A stretch of 64,000 bases of DNA from Gigaspora margarita (GCA_009809945.1 WTPW01000329.1:201992-265991), one strand, 5' to 3'; positions 47,131 to 60,832 are shown, counted from the first letter of the stretch. Notes: generated from the sequence alone by a model not told the origin. A program made the numbers and translations.

Positions 47131-47910
47131 ATATTATTATAGTTGCAAGATGATTAACAAAGGTTTATATTATTAATAATACTATTATTGTTTTTATAGT
47201 CAGAAGGTGGTAGAAGATTTACATTGTTGAATATATTAGGAAGTGTTATAAATGAATTCTAATCAATATCATCTATAAAGTGCTAGTATAAGAGTTGATT
47301 GCTGGTATGGAGTTGATAACTATCAAATTATTGGTACGTGTAAGGTTTATTTGCCTTTTTCTATTCTCTTTATTACTATTAAAATTTGTTTGTTTGTTTG
47401 CGCAAATGAAAATTGTCTTTGTGGTTCTGTGAAGCACTTGGAAAAAAAGTGTAAGTTCACGATTTTTCTTTATATAGTACATATATATATAGTTTAATAA
47501 ATTAATTACATAATATTTACAGTGAAATTTACTAAAATTTGATATTATTTTAAATAAAACTGCAAGGATCATTACCCAATTAATTTAAACAACTTATACG
47601 CCCCTTGCAGGTAAAATTCAACATAGGTTAAATTTAAATTATTTCTTATTTTTAATATATTAATCTTAATAAATTTTAAAAATTATAATTCAAAACTTGT
47701 TTTAATAACTTTATTTGAAACTTTAAATAAAATTTATTTGTAAATTTTTTTTAAACTATAGTTGGAACTAAAGACCTTATATAAAATACTAAAAAAAGCA
47801 ATAATTTTAACTAACAGTTTATAAATCTTTATAGTTAAGATAATATTTTTATAATATTAAACTTTTAAATATAATAAGTTCTAAGTATTTTTTATATTGT
47901 TAAATTTCAA
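47131..47910. other. AT-rich 5' flank of the MULE relic
   Basis: No terminal repeat could be paired with the other side of the relic. No gene is supported. Confidence 0.35.
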
Positions 47911-48748
47911 GAGTAGAGACCATGTCGATTATTTGTTTTATATAATGTTAAACAAATTAAAATTTAACGGATGGAAAAAAAATCTTAAAAATATATCATT
48001 GTTTTAAATTAACTTAAAAAAAAGAGCAAAAAAATAAAACTTTACTGTTTTTTAAATAGGCTAGTTTGTTTTTTGTTTTATTCATTTTTTAAATATTAAA
48101 GCAATTTAAAGTGTTCTTAATCTTGCACATAAAAGTGTATAAAGTAGTTTGCTAATTAAATATCATTTAGTATATTTGTAATAATGAATAAACTATTTTA
48201 AGAATATTTTTTTAGATTATAGTATAAACAAGTGGTCATTAATAAAAGTCTAATCCATCTAATACTAGCAAAGCCTATCAGAGAAGTTATAATAATAGTT
48301 GGTTTGTAGTAGAAAAATATAAAATAACTACTACTTTGGACAATAAAAAAATATAATATATATCTATGTGATAGTACTAGACATTTTTATTATCTGATAT
48401 AGTTATTTTTTATCAGTTAACAATAGTAGAAAGATGTCTAAAGTAGAGCAGATTTTTATAATCCATATTTTATCAAATTAATTTAAAGATTAGATCATTT
48501 TAGATTAATGTTAGTTAGATATTAAATAGTTATATTAAAAAAAATTGTTTTCCCAATATTTTTAATTAACTTACCAAAGTAAGTATAGACTACTGATTTT
48601 TGTATATTTTAGTTTTTTCACTTTTCTTGCTTCATCAAAGATCATAATTTGATTGGTTGAATATCACATGATTCTGCTTTGTAGATCATTTTACTAACAA
48701 AATTGGTCATATATTTTATAATAAAAATGATCAACATGGTCTCTACAC
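47911..48748. mobile_element. ~840-bp element with ~35-bp TIRs
   Basis: Left GAGTAGAGACCATGTCGATT and right, complemented, AGTGTAGAGACCATGTTGAT continue to TATTTTATA-like sequence. TAAATTT lies just outside both ends, which fits a diverged 8-9 bp duplication. No transposase; the superfamily is not settled (hAT or Mutator). Confidence 0.6.
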
Positions 48749-49197
48749 TTAAATTTACAAACTTTATTAAAATAAAATTAATCTTAGTAGTATACACATA
48801 TAGTACACTAAAATTTACAAAAAATAGCAGTTACAAAAAAACTTTTTTCTCAAAATTTTATTATTATTAATATTAAAAAAAATTCTGCCAAACTATACTT
48901 TACAATTATCAGATTTTTTATATAAAAATTATTTAGATAAGTAATCTTTTAAATTTTTAATCTATTCTTTTAAGTGTACTACTAGTAGTACAAAAGCCTA
49001 AATTCTATCCATTAACAAAAAGATTCATCAAATTATGATCCAAACAAAACTATTAACAATTAATAAAACTGTTAATAGTTAATAAAACTACCAATGATTA
49101 ACAAAACCATTGACTAAAAATAAAAAATAAAAAATTATACAAAATAATATATAGCTTTATTTATTATCTTTTAAACTTTTATAGCATATCATATCAG

Positions 49198-49465
49198 CAG
49201 ATCAGTATAGTTGCCGCCCAAATCCCAAACTATTATAGTTTGGGTTTGTCTGCGCCCAAATCCCAAACTCTGGTCAAACTAATTTCTCAAAAACTTTGTT
49301 AATAATTCTTATTTAAACAATTGATATATATTCTTATAGCTATCTATAATATATTTGCAGAATATCAAAATTATTTGTTTGATTTAATTTTTTGTAAATA
49401 ACAATTGTTTTTTTTTTGAGTTTTGAGTTTGTCTGGTTTGTCTGGCAAGTATACAGATCAGTATA
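49198..49465. repeat. Segment bounded by CAGATCAGTATA direct repeats
   Basis: Perfect 12-bp repeats lie at 49198-49209 and 49454-49465. Between them are two copies of GCCCAAATCCCAAACT and repeats of GTTTGTCTGG. A hairpin at 20461-20536 carries the same 12-mer, so the repeat may belong to an element rather than to a target duplication. Confidence 0.5.
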
Positions 49466-49490
49466 ACATATCAGCTTGACCAATCATGAT

Positions 49491-50045
49491 TAGAGATGTG
49501 CTTTACGCATTATGTATACTGCATTATACAATACATAATGTTGCATAATATAATGCAATACTTGTAAAATTTAAAAATGCACGTAGAAATTATTATATAT
49601 TCTTACCTACTAGTCCAATTTTAATAAAATTTTGCTAATAGATGTATAAGAACCTGCTTTACAACTTTACTTAGAGCTAAAAATAATATTTTCTTGGTAT
49701 AAAAAAACTTTTTATCATGGTCATTATCAAATTTGATAATATATTGTTTATATATTTGTTTATCTCTAATTCCAAATATAGTAATAATATAGCTATAGTG
49801 CTGATCTTATCTAAATTTGTAATTAACTACTTTCAAACTTTCTAATAACTAGTCCTTAATGATTTTACAATTTTAAAGCATGCTAATTAGTTATATACTA
49901 CTATTATATGCATTAGTATTATTTGTAATTAAAAATAATAAAGTAATTATATTATATAAAAATGCAGGATTGCATAATGCATCATGCTGCATAATGTTGC
50001 ACTATGCAATACAAAGGCTAAAAAACCTGTATTTGCATATCTCTA
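49491..50045. mobile_element. hAT-type element with TIR TAGAGATGTGC
   Basis: The right end, complemented, reads TAGAGATATGC. Flanks ATCATGAT (49483-49490) and ATTATGAT (50046-50053) form an 8-bp duplication with one mismatch. Subterminal TTGCATAATGC motifs occur many times near both ends. The 555-bp interior is non-coding. Confidence 0.82.
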
Positions 50046-50599
50046 ATTATGATTGAGGATTATCAAAAAAATTTCACACAAAAATTTATTACAAAGTGAA
50101 TTTTTACAAAAACAGCATTTTTAACCAGTTTTGTATTTATAATTAAATATATAAAAAATTATGAAATTTATTTATTTAATTATAAGCCAAAAGTAGATTA
50201 AAAAGGCTATTTTTTTTTTTTAAAAAGCGAGATCTTGCCTCAGGTTTTATTATTATAATATATGGAATTACATCTATTTTGCTTGTATTTACATATATAT
50301 ATCTTCAAAACTAAAGCTTAGGCTAACTTTACCTATGACCCATGCTTTGCTAGGCAGGGTCAAAGACCTCACTAGTCTATGATACTATTAATATATGTCA
50401 GGGATGTATTATACATTGTAAATAATCTTGACCATTTGTTTGTTTTAATAGTCTTTATCCTTTCTGTTAACTCTGCGTCGTGTAATTGTGCTAAGGCCTT
50501 TGACGTTGATTGTGTATTAGCTGTAGTCTCTTCTTCTATGGCTTCTTCATCAGATCTCCTAGATGGGTTACCTGTGGCTATTGTTGTACATTGTGGTTT

Positions 50600-53500
50600 C
50601 TAAATTATTTCAAATATCTCCTTAGATATCTGGTGTAGGAGGATATGTGCAATTTTAGTTCTTTTTTGGGCGTTTTGAATGATTCTATTAATTTCGTTAG
50701 TTGCCTGCATTGGAAGTATCCCAAGGATTACTCTATTCATACTAGGGATGTAGGGATCTGACAAATGTATATTGTTAGTGATTATTCTGGTAATTTGAAG
50801 TACTTTTGTTTCCGTATGTAATTGTTGTTTCTTAAGGGTTTTCGTTATGGCACACGTGATGGCTTTCCTTAGACTTGTGCTATTTGAAGTGCATGTGAGG
50901 ACATGGTAGCAGTTTTCCAATACATTCTGACATCTTGTACATGTCAGGCTGTTATATTTTTGTGGGTCTCTAACGTGCAGAGTGTCCAGGGTTGGGAGTT
51001 CTTCAAGGAGTAGTTTTAGTTTAAATGCCTTTATTGTTGAGTACTTGGGGTTTGTCTCCCGTTTCGTAGGTGTACATTTATAATTCAGGTATGCATAGAA
51101 CGTACTCCAATCTGTGTTCTCTCTCAAGTAGTCCTAGGCTTAAAATCTCATTTGTGAGGTCCACTGCGCTATTGTATCTGCATTTTGTATGTGTCGTGCA
51201 AATCTTCGGGATATATGTTCAACCGGGGCCCCTTTCTAACTTATTTGATAGGTGTTATATCTAATAGAATTATGGTTGATTTCTGACGATAATATGTGAA
51301 CTAGTACATTTGGAGGGTTAGTAGTTTGTTTTTTGTATTCAAACGTGTATTTCTGATTTTTGCGTGCAGTGAGTGTGAGCCATGATAGCCAGCTTGACCA
51401 ATTGTTTGTGGAGCCAGTTAGTGACTGCATGTGTGGAAGAGATTGGAAGAGTTTGGTTGCAGTGTCGCAAAAGTGAATATTGTCAGACAGAATGTGGATT
51501 TTTGATTCTTTTCTGGTGACTCTTGATATATGTATTAGTGCTGTGATTTGGTTCTTTTTCCTCATCGGCCATTATTTAGTCTCGACTAGTAATTTTAGCT
51601 TATGTGGGATCGTGGTGCACATGATCCTCTCCCTCTCAATGTTATTTACGTGTCTTTTGTGTGTTCTGAGTTGAAATGTTAACTGTTTTAGTTTCCATAG
51701 GTCACTTTCAACTTTTTCTGTTACATTGAGATATTGAGGCTCCATGACCATTTCCTTTCGCTCTAAGTTGGACCTTTGCTTCTTTTCAGAGCCTCTTATT
51801 TGCAGCTGTCTAAGGTCTGATATCTGTATATGCAGTCTCTTTTTGCTGTCGACCAGGATACTTTGGAGCAAATCGAGACTAATTTTCTTTGTGCATTTTT
51901 CTTTTGCTAAGGCGGGGTTGTTGTACCAGCAGCCGGGGCATGGTTGAAGAGTTTGAGTGGTATAGGAGGGAGTCCAATGGTTTACCAGAGCTGTGTTGTC
52001 TTTTTTGAGCGATGAAATTCTGCCTATAAATCCTGCTTGGTATGCTTTGAGTGTAATCTTTTCTTTCTTTTTCCATATTGTGTTGTTATGTATATAAGCT
52101 GGGTTGGGCTTAATCGGGACTATGGCTTGGAACCTGATCATTTCCTGTACCATTCCCACTATCTGTCTGTACCAATTTGGTTGCCTTCCTCTTGGTATTA
52201 TTCTTATGGTATGGGGTAGGTAGAACCAGGGGATTGTGGTTTCACTTTTATAGTCTAGGCATTGCTTGATGAATTTGAGCTTAATCTTATTTAGCTTGGA
52301 TTTTATTAGATGGGGTTTAATCATCAGCTGGAGGATAGTGTTGATCGAGGTCCCTTCCTCATCTAATAGTTGAGGCCAGGCAGCGTCGGCGTTTTGATGT
52401 ATATCGATGTTTGCTGTGTGTATATTGCTTAACATTTTTGCAGTTGTTGTTGCATGCTCGTTTACAGGGAGTATATAAGCAGAGTGGTTTAGTATGGACT
52501 GGTTTGTCAGTGCCGCTTCTTGTTCTTGTTGAAGTCTTGGTTTCAAGGTTGATCAGTTAAAATCAGGGTGGTTTAATTGTCTATGCATTGAGGCAAGATG
52601 TTGCTGCGTTTGTATGTCTGCCACCTTTTTTAGCCCATATATTTGATAGTTAAATAGTGTAGAATTTGGGACAGCTCTAGCAAACCCCGCTTTGTGTTTA
52701 ATAACATTTGTGTACAGTTTAGTTATCTTCTTACACATTGCCTCAGGTAGGCTTGTATTTTGGACCCTGTATGCTATACGTGTTAGTATTATGGCATTAA
52801 CGATATATATAGCCTGTTTCTCAGTTATTCTCGCTTTCTTGAGTCTGTTTATTGCCACTTTTGCTTCATCTAGTATAATGTTAGAAATCAGTGTATGGTT
52901 CTTTCCTGTGGTGAAGTAGCATCCAAGAATTCTGAAGCATTGCTTCTGGTCTATTGCCTTTAGAATAGTGCCTCTAATATTGATCTCGGCACCCGTACTT
53001 GCATTTATTGTGGCTAGGGTTGACTTATGAGGGTTGACCATTATCCTTGTCATTTCAAAAAAAGAGTTTGCTATATTTAGAATTTCAGTAAGGTCTTTTT
53101 TGGATTTACCAATCCAGACTGTGTCATCCATGTAAGCGGATGCTGGTCTATGAAAGTCTTGGGTCGGGTCATTGTGAGAATAGCTTGTCATTTGATATCC
53201 TAAGTTCATTCTATTGATTATTGCCAACAGTGGATCATAGTAAATCCTCCACATAAGGGGAGCTATGGTTTCTCCTTGGTCAATGCCATCCTGAACGATG
53301 TATGGCGCTGTTAGCCCGTAGTTTGTTATAATTGTATTTTGCCTATTGCTGAAGATGTTGATGATTAATCAAACAATTTGGTCTGGGACCTTGATTCTTT
53401 TGAGCACCTTGCCTAGGAGAGGGATGTGTATAGTATCTTAGGCCTTAGAGATATCCTGGCTTAGGAGCCAGAGCTCTTTTTTGTTCACGTGTGCGTCCTC

Positions 53501-56032
53501 GATTAAATGTGTGATCGTAGAGATAGGAATTTCAGTAGAGGTATTGGGTAGTGCCACGTTGTTACAGGGGTGAAGAATTGAACGTTTACTAAAAATGCTG
53601 TTTAGTCTTTGTGTTAATATTTTTGTTAAGACCTTACGTGCGTATTTTACTAGGGTTATAGGTCTAGTATCCTTGAGCTGGCCTGAAAAGCTTTGTTTCT
53701 TGGAGATCGAATATATTCTACTTTGGTTCCATGACTTCGGTATCATTTGTAGATCTATACATGTGTTTAGAATTTTTAGGAATGTATTTTTTGCATATGT
53801 ATTGAGATGTTTTAGCATTTCATTAGAGATGTTTTGTGGACTGGTTGCTTTGTTATTGGGTGTCTTGCTCAGGATCTTTTCTAGTTCAGAGAGAGTGATA
53901 GGGTTCCTCAGTGTCTCAAACCACTTAGGATCAATTGACTGTATGGGCTCATACTCTGTAGCCCATTCTGGCCATTTCTCAGGGTTGAATGGGTTTGCCT
54001 GGGTCCACTTCTCATAATGTTTTCTTACTTTTTCTTTTATTTGTTTGGGTTCGGTTACTATTGTATCTTCTGTTTTTATATTGTAGAAGACCACGGGGTC
54101 CTGGTGTCTTTTTAGAATACTGTCAATCATCTTGGATGTGTTTTGTGCAAAATTGTTGAAGCGGTTATTGATGTGCTTCTCAATCTCTTCCTTGTGTGCC
54201 AGGTTATTTTCGATCCTCCTTGCTCTATGTACTGCTTTCTGTGACAATTTTAGATTTATCATTTTCATTTGCTTCATATTGGGCATCTCTTTGCCTATCC
54301 AGTCCGAAGGTATACTTGTTTGGGCTGTCTTGTTTATACGGGCAATCTCTGCGTTAATGTACACATGGCTAGTGGGCTGTGCTTCATCACCAAGTAGTTT
54401 GATTAGCCTATTGATCCTTTGTAGGGCAGAGTGCAGCTTGGTTGCTTTGTGGGAGAATGCGAAGAAAGACTTGGGTGAGACTCTAGTTTTTGGTATATTT
54501 GTGTCTGCGGCATTTCTAATTGCTTGCTTCAGATAGTTCCAATCTTGGTTGAGTTGTTCTTTGTTCAGAATTGCCCGTTGCCGCTTGTCTTCAGTCAATT
54601 GTAGTTTAGCCTGTATATCATTCGCAAATTGCTTCCAGCTCTCTGTAGCCATCTCTTTATACAAATATATTGTTCTCTTTTTCTTCTTCGTTCTGTAGTG
54701 CTGGATAGGTCAGTATGTTAACCAAGAGACTGCTATGAGTTTGTGATCACTATGGGTAATATTTTCCATGCTAACAATTTCTGGGCGGGTAATGGCTGGA
54801 AGTATATCACTAAAAACATATATATCATCTATTTGGCTGCTCGATTGACTACGTGACCAGGTTGGAGTGGAGATATCGAAATAACCGAGTAGGCTCCTAA
54901 TACCCATTTGATTTAATTCTTTAAATAAGTGCATGTTTTTTGTTCCATGCTTTGCTCTGTCGTGGTTGAAGTCACCCATTACTATTGTAGTATAGTTTTT
55001 ATTGAATGACTGTCTTGCCCAATCAGCCACCATTTTTTGGGTACTAAGGTTTAGTTGCTTGTTACCGGGAGGAAGGTAGACTGAGATAACCCGTACTTTT
55101 TGACTCCTCGGAAAGAACATGTCTACCATTATAGCTGTGCCTGGTGTGGACTTGATGTTGTGTATGTATAGTTGTAGGGTTTTTCTTATCGCTAGGGCAG
55201 AGCCCATGCTGGATTGCTGCTTTACTGAGACTGTTTTGTCACTATTTGCAGTATATATATTATAGTATGGGTTGGTTAGAAAGAACCTGTGATTGCTTGC
55301 TTCTGCAATTTTCGTTTCTGTCATGCTAAAGATGTCTAGTTCTAGTTCGTGACATTGTTCTATCCATAGCCTGAATTTTATAGCTTCATTGATTCCTTGT
55401 ACATTATGTGTGGCAAGGTTAATCTTTGGGATAAATTCCCATTTTGAGATGTGTTTATTAAGCAGAATATTGACCAGTGAGGGCAATTGCTGTATTGGGA
55501 TATATTCATGTGTCTGTATGTCCTGAGTATATATGTTTGAAATTGAAGTTTGAAAGTTGATCTTATTTGGCAATGGATGATCTTCATTTTGTGTATTTGG
55601 TTCTTCCAGATGTAAGGAAGGGTCACGTGTTGTATGTTTAGATGCGTCATCATCATTATCAAAGATTTGCCATTCGTACTTTGGTAAGTCAGGGAGTTGG
55701 AACATATATGGGGGCAGATCTTTGAAATGAAAGTAGGTTTTTAGTACCTCTGTTGTCTCAGCAATTTTCTCATATTTGTCAATAGGAAGGGTTATCTCTT
55801 GATGAAGCGAGTAGAGTTTGATAATATCCTTTAGATCTTCTAGCGACTGAGGTAGTTGCAGTTTGGTTCCTGATGCACATTCATGTGGGTTCGGTATGCT
55901 CTTAGGTATTTGGATCCATATAGCTGGGATTCGTCTGAAGAAGTATGTCTTCCTTAATTCCCTTGCCACTTCCACTAGAGCTTTGGTGGTAACTATTGGC
56001 AGATGAATGACCTTATCTAGAATTTGCTCCAT
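50600..56032 (-). pseudogene. LINE-B ORF2: endonuclease, reverse transcriptase, RNase-H-like and zinc-finger tail
   Basis: One frame of 1811 codons has only nonsense breaks and no frameshift. After two more copies of the ORF1-type repeat (55957, 55744), the endonuclease reads THNVQGINEA, TETK, VYLPPG, GDFNHD and SDHK (about 55420-54725). RT motif A is QDISKA (stop right after it at 53438), B is DGIDQGETIAPLMW, C is YMDDTVW (53113-53133). CPGCWYNNP and a weak RNase-H-like stretch with IHILSDN follow, then a CxxC...H...C finger (CTRCQNVLENCYHVLTC). Stops: 54710, 53438, one near 53370, 52553, 51572, 51236 and two near 51140. It has every LINE enzyme block but cannot be translated through. Confidence 0.92.
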
Positions 56033-57862
56033 GGTATGGGTAGCTCAGGCTTGTCAGTAAAGTTTAGATCAGAGTACTGCTTTGGGAGGGGTATTGGTAT
56101 GCGAAAGTCTCCTTTTACTTCATTTAAGAATGAGATAATTTCTTTCATTTCCATTATTGGAAACGTGTACTTCTTTTTTAGTTTGAGGTCTCTGGGATTG
56201 TTGGGAAGACGTTGCTTTTCTATGAAATAGAACTTTGGGACTCTTGTGAATGAGTAGTGTTCTCTTAGCAGATCTATGTAGGTTCTGAAAGAATCCTCGT
56301 TCTTTGGTTTGCAAGGAAAGATATTACGGAGCTGCTCTTTCAATTCCTGTGGGGTGGAAGGCAACTCTGGATTCTTTGGAGGGACGTTGAAGTAGAAATC
56401 TGAGAGCTTATTGAAGGTATAGTATTGTCTTAATTCAGAGCAGTACTCTGGGATGTTTCACAACTTTGCTCTATCTGTTATGAGAAAAAATCGCCCAAAA
56501 TGCTCAGGAAGTTCATCCGGGTATTCTGGTAATACTTGTAACTGGGTGGCAAAGTTTGTTTCTGGTAATTGAGTGAATCTAAATGCATGACGTAGGGCTG
56601 CTACCATGCGGCCTGTCTGCCTTCTGTCTTGTATTGGAAGCTCGAAGGGCAATAGTCATTTTAGGTCTTCTGGTATTATTTCTGGGGTCTCTGGTAACTT
56701 CGTTTACATGTCCTGTCTTGTTTCTCTTAGCATTCTTCGCACCATTTCAAAGGAGGGCTTTATTTCTATTTTTGCATACCCACAGAGGTAGAATATTTTC
56801 TTTGTGATCTCGTGTTCGTCTTCGTTAAGAGAGTCTAAACTTTTAAAATAATCGATTGCCAATTTGATTCTCAGTCCCTCAAATATTTCGTCTCTATTGT
56901 GTTTGTTGGTTTTAGTTACATTGTGTTGTAATTTATATTTTACTAGTGCTTTATCAAAAAGGAAGAGAAAGTCTTGCTGATGTTGAGGCTGTGTATCCTT
57001 TTGTCTGTTAAATGATTTAAAGAAGGTAGTATCCTTATTCTCAAACTTCTTGTTTATTAATTCTGGCAACTTGTTTACTGCAGGTATAGCGTGGCATTTG
57101 TCTATTATTAACACAGCTAGTTCTGATTCGTTCTTAAATGCACCAATTATTCTATCTATTGTCTAGCTGTCTGTGTTCAACCCATGTTTACAGTTCTCTT
57201 TTAGTTTTGCTGATCCTTTTTTGCGTGGTAATTGTCTATGTGTTTTCATAAACCTTCGGCCTTCTTTTCCTGATATTGCTTGCTTGTAGTACTGAGCTGT
57301 AAATAGGAGTAGGTGCGTGCTCTTTGTCTTCCTCAACTGTACCGTTTGATTCTATTTCTATCTTATCTGATTCTGCCGTGCTAGTGCCATAGCCACTTTC
57401 AGTAATGGTGACCATAGTGTGTCAATCTCCTCCTGAATCCGTTACTTCTGACATTTGATGATCTTTCTTTTTAGGGTCTGCTGTGTGTGTGTGTGTCTCA
57501 TGGTGAGTTGTGTGCATAGTTTCTAAATATGGGTTGTCTGGTGAGAATTTTATGCCTAATGTGGGGGTTGCCTCAACTTCTGGTTTATTTGTTTTTTCGG
57601 TCACGTGAGGTGATTTCACAGCCGGAACTGACAGGGTCAACAGCGTTTCACTACTTTTTGTTTCAGTTAGCATGTCGTTGCACATATGTGGTGTCGTGGA
57701 GGGTGGTGGTGACATTTCTACTGGTTTGGTTCTAACACGTTTAGGTTCGCGTGTGTCATTGTTGTCATCTATTTGCATCTCTGTAGTGGTCATTGTGTCA
57801 TCTGTATCTTCTAGAGGGCCATACGTGTTCGTGTTTCTTGTTGCTGACATAGTCGGTAACAA
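56017..57862 (-). pseudogene. LINE-B ORF1 with internal ~54-residue repeats
   Basis: It starts at the ATG at 57862 with a Thr/Pro/Glu-rich segment (to ~57320). After a TGA at 57419 and a frameshift near 57300, an AQYYKQAISGKEGRRFMKTHR-like block leads to the 57114-56017 frame. That frame holds copies of L(R/K)xx(Y/F)xFxx(L/V/I)P at 56595, 56433 and 56268, spaced 54-55 codons apart. In-frame stops are a TAG near 57166, TAA 56704, a TGA near 56657 and TGA 56458. The terminal TAG at 56017-56019 overlaps the ORF2 ATG (56030-56032). No zinc knuckle was seen. Function is probably RNA binding by position only. Confidence 0.7.
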
Positions 57863-58053
57863 CAGTTTTGTGAAGTTAAGTCTAGAGCTAAAGGCCTTGA
57901 ACCACCTATGATTTATGTTTGTGATGTTGTGTATTGAAGCTGTTAGAAGTTCGATTAGTTAGCTGCCTTAACTAAAGTGTTTTACCGAGTTTTTTCAAAA
58001 ATTTCCTCTTTCCTGTGTTTGTTTGTTTGTGATTTTCAGTGTACGGGAAAGAG

Positions 58054-60832
58054 TTTATATATTAGCTTTTAAATTTACCCTTGATAGTTACCAACCTATC
58101 TAACAATACCCAATCTATTCTAAAACATCTAAGTATTTTAACAAATGATAAAAGTGCATTATTTTACAGCTTAGCATAGCTCTTTTATTAAGTTTTATTG
58201 GTTTTTTAACTTGTCTAGATATCAAAAAAGCTTCTTTGCTAGTTGTAACAAGTACTTCATTTGTTAGTTTTTTAAAGTTACTTATGAGCAAATTTTTGTA
58301 TAACAGTTTATCGAAAAAGATCCAATTATACCAATTCACTAATATGTTCATTATCTGCTACCATATAAATGCAGAATATTATATAGTAAGACCTTAGCAT
58401 CACCAACTTAAAAAATTTTGCTAAAAAATTTTTGTAGTTAAAATAAATTAGAGTTAGGGTTCACTATTAAATTAGATTAAAATAACTTTTTGATATCAAA
58501 TTTTTATAAAAAAAAACTTTTTATTAGTGCATAGTAAGTATAATAGTTTTATATGCAAAATATTAATTTATGAATAATTTTTTTAGTTTGTTTTGTTTTT
58601 TTTAACATTATTCCTAATCTTAGATTTGAAAGGCTGACAAAATAGTAAGAAAATTTTTTAGCATACAGGCGTGTTAATTCAAATATTGTTCTGAATTATA
58701 TTTAATTTGTAATCCTAAGAACTAGTAAAATAATATAGTAAATTGTAGAGAAATTCACTATTGTTTTTTGTTTATTTTGGAATCTGGAGTTTTCCAAAGG
58801 ACAAGCTGAATTTCTACTAAGTAAACATCTCTTTTGCATTAAGTAAAAATTGTAGAGAGAAAATTCTAGTCATAATGGTAGTTAAATTATTAAAATCAGC
58901 CTAGTGGATCACAAGATATAAGTATTTTGTCTTTGTTAAGTAGATCAAAATGCATATTCTACCAAATTTTTATACAAATCGGAAAACTTTTTATTATTTA
59001 GCTTTTAATTTTTATATTTATCGAATATATTTTTTTAAATAAATTTTAATTTTTTTCATCCAACATAAAAGTTAAAAGTCAAATAATAAAATGTTCTCTA
59101 ATCTTACTAAACATTTTACTGTACATGTATTTTGATCTTCCAAATAAGTTTACATAAGCGATAATAATCGATTTACATAGTAGAATTTTGACTTTACTAT
59201 GTAGCAACTATTGTCAGTCGTGGATAACTTATTTTGTAGTTTAATTTGAACCTACTTCGGGTTCAAATTTTGATTGGGTATTTTTGTTGCATGGATCACG
59301 TGACCTGGGTTTCATTCATTGGTTAAAGTACAAGAATCCAAAAGTCATGTGTTCTCTGTTTGTATTACATTACACATGACTGGGTTGAAAGGGTCAGATC
59401 CGGGGTGGAAATACCAATTGTTATTTGACATATATCAAATTGCAATGTTAAATCAAAATGTGTCAATTTAAAATTAATATAGATTGTGAAGTGACACATA
59501 ACACTTCACAGATTTTTTGCCAAAAATCTATAAAAATATTTAAAAGTATAATTTTCACAAATTATAATAGTACCAGAAAATAAAAGAATGCAATAATCTT
59601 TAAATTTATCAAATAAATGCAGAATTTTGTTTAAAAAATTGCAAAAATTTTCAAAATTTGGATTTTTGTAGTTTTTTACAGATTTTTTGCCAAAAATCTG
59701 TGAAAATATTTAAAAGTATAATCATTGCAAATTATAATAGTACTAGAAAAATAAAGTACTATAATCTGCAATAATATCCAAAATTATTAAATAATCACAA
59801 ATTTTTTTAAAAAAAAACTATAAAAATTATGAACAATTTTAATTTTGCAGATTTTTTAAAATTTGAATAAACAAAATAGAAAAACAAATAATAGATTGCA
59901 TATATACAATGGTAGAAATAAAAAATAAATTTCTAGGTATTTCTATAGTAAGAATAACAACTGGAATTTCTTTAATTCTTGCTATATTGCATATAATATA
60001 TGTACAACTACTAGTAACTACAAGGAGAAAATTTGATAAACAAAAAAAAACAATAAATAAATAATAAATGTGGCAGATTAAAATGGAATCAGATTAAAAT
60101 GAAACTGGGATCCTCTCTTGCTCACCTTTAAAGCTTATAAAACCTATATATACTTGTTTATTAATAACCCTAACCCTAAATCCTAACCCTAAATCTAAAA
60201 AAAAACCCCCCAAAAATGTCCTCTAAAAAATTTTAAAATTTTGCTTAAAAAATAGAAAATTTTCATTTTAATCCAATTTATTAATCTGTCATGATAAATA
60301 ATAAATAATAATAAAAGCAACCTAATAAAATAATGATAAAAAATAAAAAAATACTAAAAAAGCTTATAAAATAAATTATAAATAGTACAGTAGTAGTACA
60401 TATTTAAATAATACTCTTATTTTTTAAAAATTTTTTTTATTATTTATTTTTTTTTAATTTTTTTTAAATTTTTTGACAATTTTTTTATTTATTTTTTTTA
60501 AATCTTTAAACTTTTTTTAATTTTTTTTAACTTTTTTTTAATTTGTTTTTTCTATTTATTTTATTTTAATTTGTTTTTTTTGATTTTTTTTAATTATTTT
60601 TTATTTTTTTTCAGTTATTTCTACAGTAATGAATAGCTGAAATTTACTTTTATTACTGCCATATTTAAATTTTTTTATTTAAAATAATATTGCTTTTTTT
60701 ATTAATTTTAATTTTATTTATTTGTTTTTTTTTGTTTATTTATTTATTTTTTCTTTTTTTTCATTTTTCTTTATTCTTATAGTAAGAAATAACCAGAATT
60801 TACTTTTATTTTTACTATAATTATTATTATTA
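58054..60832. other. AT-rich DNA with repeat fragments, no gene
   Basis: 58790-59240 is the uninterrupted relative of the repeat in which R1 inserted. Two direct copies of a CACAGATTTTTTGCCAAAAA / AAAAGTATAAT segment lie at 59500-59570 and 59678-59745. CCCTAA units occur at 60165-60195. 60420-60780 is T-rich low-complexity. A 78-codon ORF at 58115-58351 (minus) has no recognisable family. Confidence 0.5.

Larger units (their letters stand above)
50211..58053 (-). mobile_element. LINE-B: near-full-length non-LTR retrotransposon, decayed
   Basis: The minus strand starts CTCTTTCC (58046-58053). It carries ORF1 then ORF2, and ends with AATAAA (50246-50251) 24 nt before poly(A) (T run 50211-50221). 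Length is ~7.8 kb. It belongs to the same broad clade as LINE-A (YMDDTVWIGKS against YADDTTWIAKS), but the ORF1 products are unrelated. The flanks do not show a clear target duplication. Confidence 0.92.

Noticed and set aside
60165-60195. Chromosome end or telomere
   Set aside because: Only two or three CCCTAA-like units in internal repeat DNA.
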